A DNA stretch of 64,000 nucleotides from Ruminococcus sp. (GTDB taxonomy: Bacteria > Bacillota > Clostridia > Oscillospirales > Ruminococcaceae), in NCBI RefSeq assembly GCF_017464355.1, contig NZ_JAFUAG010000041.1, positions 1 to 64,000 of the forward strand, read 5' to 3'. How positions within the stretch are numbered: position 1 is the stretch's first letter; every line of letters begins with the position of its first letter. The notes under the pieces are model-generated. The model saw nothing but the letters and a program-made list of their open reading frames with translations. It did no database searches and was not told the DNA's origin. The translations under genes and the position numbers were made by a program. Of the stretch, positions 59,978 to 64,000 are shown piece by piece.

Positions 59978-61741
59978 TCATGTCAGTTTCCAGCTGTCTG
60001 CTGTAGCCTGTTCTTTCCAGAGGACAGCATATCTTCCGCCCTTTGTCAGCAGTTCATCGTGGCTGCCTTCTTCGGTTATCCTGCCGTTGTCCAGCACGAT
60101 GATGTCATCTGCATTCATCACCGAGCGCAGGCGGTGGGCTATGACCAGTACGGTCTTGTTCTTAACAAGCTCGTCTATGGCACGCTGTATCAGCACCTCG
60201 TTCTCGGGGTCAAGGCTTGCGGTAGCTTCGTCGAGAAAAACTATCGGCGCATCTGAAAGTATTGCCCTTGCAATGGAGATACGCTGCTTTTCGCCGCCCG
60301 AAAGGGTCGAGCCGCCCTCGCCGACCATGGTCTCGTAGCCCTCGGGCAGTGAGGTTATCAGGTCGTGGCAGGCCGCCGCCCTGGCCGCTGCCACTATCTC
60401 CTCGTGGGTGGCATCAGGTCTGCCTATACGGATATTTTCTTCGATAGTGTCGCGGAAAAGGTAAACGTCCTGAAATACCATGCTTATCTTAGAAAGCAGG
60501 TGTTCCTGTGTCATGGAGGTTATAACTGCCCCGCCAATGCGTATCTCGCCTTTCTGTATATCCCAGAAACGTGCCAGCAGCCTGGCAATTGTGGTCTTGC
60601 CCGAACCCGAAGAACCCACCAGTGCCACGAACTTTCTCTCGGGTATATCAAAGCTTATTCCCCTGATGACCTCGTCTTTGCCGTCGTAGGCAAAGTGAAC
60701 GTCCCTGAAGGAGATATCGCTTTTCTCCGTAAATACAGGGGGCTGTGTGACAGCCAGTTCCTTTTCGGCTTTAAGGGCTGAAAGCTTTTCGATACACTGG
60801 TTTATCCTCGCCAGACTTATCACGAAAACGAACAGCTGCATTATAGGTTCATATACCTGCAGTGCCGCCAGCAGACACATTATGTAGAAAAAGGGAGTTA
60901 TCTCTCCCGCAGAAAGCAGATATGCCCCCACGCCCATGACAATGCTTATGCCCAGGAAAAGTATGGCTCTGCCGTACATGGAAACTGCCCCGCCTGCCTT
61001 CTCCTGCTTTTTGGAATCGTCCCGCAGCCTGGCAAAGCTGTTTTTCAGCCCCTCGAAAGCACTGCCTGTTCTGTCGTAGGCCTGCAAGGTGGTTATGCCC
61101 CCTGCGTATTCGATGACATTGTCTGCGGTCTGCTGCTGTATGGCCAGCAGTTCGCTGCTGGTATCTGCCACCCGTCTGTAGCTTATCACCGCAAAGGGTA
61201 TGGCCAGGGGGATCACTACGAACATTGCAAGTGTCATCTTAATATTGAATATACTCAGTACCACCAGGGCTATGAGCAGCCTTATCAGTATGACGGTGCC
61301 GTTGCCCACCACGCTGGAGGACAGGTTCTCTATCTCCTCATAGTTCCTCATCATCAGGGTCGATATCTCACCTGCGTCATGGTCGGCAAAAAATCCCATG
61401 GGCAGAGTTTTCAGCTTGTCGCCCAGCCTTAGCTTATCCTCCTGCTGTGCCGAAACGTGCCCCACGCATATATCCAGATATGACTTTCGCCTTACAATGG
61501 CATAAGCAATGGTCTGCGCCAGAAGTATCCCCGCCAGCACCCAGAAGGACTTCTGCTCATAGGCCTTGGTCTTGTCAAGCACAGGTGCCAGGAAATAGTA
61601 CACCGCTATCATCATTATGCTTGAGGGTATCGAAGCCACTAAGCTGTCAAAGAACAGCCATGCTATGAATTTACCGTATTTTTTGCTGTCACCGTAGGTT
61701 ATGGTATCCCACCATACGGCAAGCCCGGAACGTTTATCCAT
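59978..61741 (-). CDS. ABC exporter half-transporter (TMD-NBD fusion), second subunit
   Basis: 587 residues with GGTGGAG upstream. Six TM segments in the first 330 residues, then the nucleotide-binding domain with Walker A GSSGSGKTT, signature STLSGGEKQRISIARAI, Walker B IVFLDEATASLD and the switch in VIAHRL. All key residues are intact. Its start overlaps the end of the upstream half-transporter by eight bases, so the two should form a heterodimer. Drug, lipid or peptide export is likely; the TetR gene upstream suggests inducible efflux. Confidence 0.9.
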   Translation of the reverse strand: MDKRSGLAVWWDTITYGDSKKYGKFIAWLFFDSLVASIPSSIMMIAVYYFLAPVLDKTKAYEQKSFWVLAGILLAQTIAYAIVRRKSYLDICVGHVSAQQEDKLRLGDKLKTLPMGFFADHDAGEISTLMMRNYEEIENLSSSVVGNGTVILIRLLIALVVLSIFNIKMTLAMFVVIPLAIPFAVISYRRVADTSSELLAIQQQTADNVIEYAGGITTLQAYDRTGSAFEGLKNSFARLRDDSKKQEKAGGAVSMYGRAILFLGISIVMGVGAYLLSAGEITPFFYIMCLLAALQVYEPIMQLFVFVISLARINQCIEKLSALKAEKELAVTQPPVFTEKSDISFRDVHFAYDGKDEVIRGISFDIPERKFVALVGSSGSGKTTIARLLARFWDIQKGEIRIGGAVITSMTQEHLLSKISMVFQDVYLFRDTIEENIRIGRPDATHEEIVAAARAAACHDLITSLPEGYETMVGEGGSTLSGGEKQRISIARAILSDAPIVFLDEATASLDPENEVLIQRAIDELVKNKTVLVIAHRLRSVMNADDIIVLDNGRITEEGSHDELLTKGGRYAVLWKEQATADSWKLT

Positions 61742-63440
61742 TTTTCTCCACCTTTCTCATTGACCAGCTGTCACGGCGGTCATTGGCATTTACCATATTT
61801 CGGTAAAGCTCGCAGTTTGCCATAAGTTCATCGTGTCTGCCCATGGCTTTCAGGCAGCCCTTGTCCATTACCAGTATGTTGTCCGCATTCTGTATGGTAG
61901 TCAGCCTGTGGGCTATCATTATTACCGTCCTGCCCTTCGAGAGCTTTGAAAAAGCGTCCTGTATTTTGGACTCATTCTCTGCGTCGGCATAAGCCGTGGC
62001 TTCGTCCAGCACGACTATTGGCGCATTTTTCAGTATGGCTCTTGCTATGGCGATACGCTGCTTCTCGCCCCCCGAAAGCCCTGTGCTGTCCGATACAACA
62101 GTGCTGTAGCCCTCAGGCAGCCCCACGATAGTTTCGTGGATATTCGCAGCCTTGGCCGCCGCAACTACTTCTTCGATAGAAGCCTTGTCATTGCCCATGC
62201 GTATGTTCTGCTCGATACTATCGTTGAAGATGAAAGAGTCCTGAAAAACATAGGCTATGTTCTTTACCAGTTCTGCATGGGTGATCTCTTTTATGTCCAC
62301 ACCGCCTATTTTTATGGAACCGCTGTCGATCTCGTAAAAATGCAGCAGCAGCTGGGCGATAGTTGATTTTCCTCCCCCCGAAGGTCCTACCAGCGCATTG
62401 CAGCTGCCTTGCGGTAAGTTAAAACTAACTCCATCGCAGGCTTTAACGCTGCTGCCCGGGTAAGCGAAGGATACCTCATCAAAGGTGATACCAAAGCTTT
62501 CGGGCTTTCTGCCCTCGCCCACAAGGGCTATCTCAGGTTCAGCCAGCAGGTCGTCTATGCGCCTGAGACCTACGTTTATCTTGGTGCTGTCAATGCTGAC
62601 ATTCATCATGTTCTCCAGTGGTTCCTTAAGACCTGCGCACACCACAAGGAAGAATATCACCTTGGGCAGCACCTCACTGTAGCTTGCGCTGTTGTTCAGC
62701 ATTATTATTGCCGCAGGCAGCAGGAACAGCACCTGCGCCCCGAAGAATGCGTAGTATAGCCCCATGCCGTTGGCGTTGTAGTAAGCGGTGTCGTGTACAG
62801 CCTTGGTGAAATCGTTCATGTCACGCTCAAACCTCTTAAAAGCATTGGTCGTTCCCCCGAATATCTTTATCACCGACATACCGTGTATGTACTCGATGAT
62901 AGTGCCCTCCATTTTAGCCTTGCTGTCGGCCATGTTTTTCTGGTGGGCGGCGCCGTCAGGCTTTTTCAGCGCCATGGCCAGTATGATGAATGAGCATATG
63001 ATAGGCAGCAGCGATACAAGGGTCAGCCGCCAGTCAACTATGAGAAGCACTACAATGGTCAGCAGGGGAGTTGCGATAGCCGCCGATACCTCACACATAC
63101 TGTGGGCGATGAAGCCCTCTATCTGCTCGACATCTTCGATGAGCAGCTTCTTGATAGAACCCTGAGTGTTGGCCGTATAGTACCCCGAGGATATCTTTCC
63201 CATTTTCTCCATGAGCTTCATGCGCAGGTCGTATAAAATATCAAAAGCCGCCCCGTGGGAAAGCATGGCCGAGGCATAGGCGCATACCCCGTAAAGCAGT
63301 GCGCTCACCGCTGTTATGACCACAAGCAGCTTAACACTGCCAAAGCTGAATTTTTCACCTGCCGAATAGCAGCGGATCAGTTCCCTGAGTATGCTGTAAA
63401 TGGTGAAAAATGGCACTATCTTGAATACGCTTGACAGCAC
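61734..63440 (-). CDS. ABC exporter half-transporter, first subunit, interrupted near 5' end
   Basis: 568 residues if a GTG at 63440 is used. TM region then NBD with Walker A GPSGGGKST, signature TGLSGGEKQRIAIARAI, Walker B VVLDEATAYAD and VMIAHRL. The natural start is the ATG at 63536, with AAGGAGGGT four bases upstream and overlapping the TetR stop, but codon 19 is TAG (63480-63482). The frame continues on both sides with family-like sequence. So the gene is either inactivated, restarted at the GTG, read through, or affected by a sequence error. Confidence 0.8.
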   Translation of the reverse strand: MLSSVFKIVPFFTIYSILRELIRCYSAGEKFSFGSVKLLVVITAVSALLYGVCAYASAMLSHGAAFDILYDLRMKLMEKMGKISSGYYTANTQGSIKKLLIEDVEQIEGFIAHSMCEVSAAIATPLLTIVVLLIVDWRLTLVSLLPIICSFIILAMALKKPDGAAHQKNMADSKAKMEGTIIEYIHGMSVIKIFGGTTNAFKRFERDMNDFTKAVHDTAYYNANGMGLYYAFFGAQVLFLLPAAIIMLNNSASYSEVLPKVIFFLVVCAGLKEPLENMMNVSIDSTKINVGLRRIDDLLAEPEIALVGEGRKPESFGITFDEVSFAYPGSSVKACDGVSFNLPQGSCNALVGPSGGGKSTIAQLLLHFYEIDSGSIKIGGVDIKEITHAELVKNIAYVFQDSFIFNDSIEQNIRMGNDKASIEEVVAAAKAANIHETIVGLPEGYSTVVSDSTGLSGGEKQRIAIARAILKNAPIVVLDEATAYADAENESKIQDAFSKLSKGRTVIMIAHRLTTIQNADNILVMDKGCLKAMGRHDELMANCELYRNMVNANDRRDSWSMRKVEKNG

Positions 63441-63479
63441 CGATAAAGTGCAGGCACCTGTAAGCGCCGACTTCTTAGT

Positions 63480-63536
63480 CTAGGCTAACTCCAGCAGACG
63501 GGCAATGCCCTCTTTTTTCTTTGGTTTCTTATCCAT
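63480..63536 (-). pseudogene. Cut-off N-terminus of the ABC exporter gene
   Basis: The frame from the well-placed ATG at 63536 reads MDKKPKKKEGIARLLELA and then meets TAG. The following codons (TKKSALTGACTLSVLSS) continue the same frame into the exporter at 61734-63440. The leader looks like the usual N-terminus of such exporters, so the stop is an in-frame lesion rather than a gene boundary. Confidence 0.75.
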
Positions 63537-64000
63537 TTTTACCCTCCTTGAAAATGCAGCCGTAAAGCAGTTCAAAAAGCTTTTCCTGAGTGCGCTCATA
63601 GGCGCTCTCATGCAAAGCATAACGGTTCTCGGCCGTGATAGCAAGTATTTTCAGCAGGTTTGCTGTCACCCCGTAGTCGATGTCTTCCCGCACATCTTCA
63701 AACATCAAGAACAGCCTTTTCAGCGTTTCTGTTTCTTCCACGATGTCCGCAGTGCTGCTGTCAGGGTCGGCGGCAGCCAGTTTTTTCTCGTCCTCAGTGG
63801 TCAGGTACTGATACACGCTGTCCTGGTCGTTGATTATTGCCGCCAGCACCTGCTTGCTTTCCGCAACGCTGAGCTTTTCCCTTTCCCCCAGCATATCCGC
63901 TACAGCTTTCCAGAAACGGCTGCGGTTGAACTCGATGAGCTGAATGACAAAATCTTCCTTTGACATGAAAAAGTTGTAAAAGGTGCTTTTACCTATCCCC
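63529..64000 (-). CDS. TetR/AcrR family regulator, 5' end outside window
   Basis: The frame is open to the window edge, so only the part from the end of the HTH onward is visible. Codons before the internal ATG at 63966 read GKSTFYNFF, the TetR recognition helix, followed by SKEDFVIQLIEFNR. The remaining 145 residues form the helical ligand-binding domain. Its stop overlaps the start of the exporter gene, so it probably represses this operon and is released by the exported compound. Confidence 0.88.
   Translation of the reverse strand, partial: GIGKSTFYNFFMSKEDFVIQLIEFNRSRFWKAVADMLGEREKLSVAESKQVLAAIINDQDSVYQYLTTEDEKKLAAADPDSSTADIVEETETLKRLFLMFEDVREDIDYGVTANLLKILAITAENRYALHESAYERTQEKLFELLYGCIFKEGKNG

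Overview
The window looks like a chromosomal segment of a Ruminococcus-type gut Firmicute. The signs are AGGAGG-type ribosome binding sites, 17-bp-spaced sigma-A promoters, moderate GC with AT-rich gaps, a secreted protein with a type I dockerin (cellulosome-style) and a large set of genes for intracellular pectin use. The species assignment is inference; no rRNA or tRNA gene was seen.

Layout. (1) 1-5045: lysogeny end of a prophage or phage-like integrated element. Small early genes and a Cro-like protein run left, a CI/LexA-type repressor runs right, then a DUF4041/T5orf172 protein, an unknown gene and a tyrosine integrase with an N-terminal zinc ribbon. An array of 19-bp operators sits between Cro and CI. 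(2) 5197-11060: FtsX-type ABC exporter, GNAT protein and a two-component system in one direction. It converges at a strong terminator on a second two-component operon (LytS-like kinase, REC-XRE regulator, acetyltransferase; 11124-13658). (3) 13842-17793: flavodoxin-fold oxidoreductase and the large dockerin protein. (4) 18392-47341: the pectin region. It holds a pectinesterase, AraC regulator, GltD-like oxidoreductase, an Lpl-type oligosaccharide ABC transporter with five extra membrane proteins, GH28, GH105 and GH4 (LplD-like) enzymes, an AEC carrier, kduD, KDPG aldolase-VOC fusion, kdgK, an isomerase, kduI, an MsmX-type ATPase, uxaB, uxaA, uxaC and a second KDG-kinase-like gene. (5) 47375-49861: a small DUF6110-like protein and a P1B-type ATPase with an SCA motif, resembling a ferrosome (FezA-FezB) operon. 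(6) 49915-52783: LysR regulator, divergent from a small protein, an alpha/beta hydrolase and a hexapeptide acetyltransferase. (7) 52840-59798: a partner-switching signalling island with a SpoIIE phosphatase, an RsbW-like kinase and three STAS proteins, each paired with a paralogous degenerate kinase-like protein. (8) 59978-64000: a heterodimeric ABC exporter with a TetR regulator running off the right edge; one exporter gene has an in-frame TAG near its start.

How it works together. The transporter would import oligogalacturonides. PME, GH28, GH105 and GH4 all lack signal peptides and would cut them inside the cell. Galacturonate then passes through UxaC, UxaB and UxaA to 2-keto-3-deoxygluconate, and unsaturated uronate reaches the same compound through KduI and KduD. 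KdgK and the aldolase yield pyruvate and glyceraldehyde 3-phosphate. Four LacI-family-type operator sequences lie upstream of separate pectin genes and suggest one shared regulon. The most novel candidates are the triple STAS/kinase-like island, the putative ferrosome operon, the membrane-protein-rich pectin transporter and a recurrent GC-rich intergenic hairpin.
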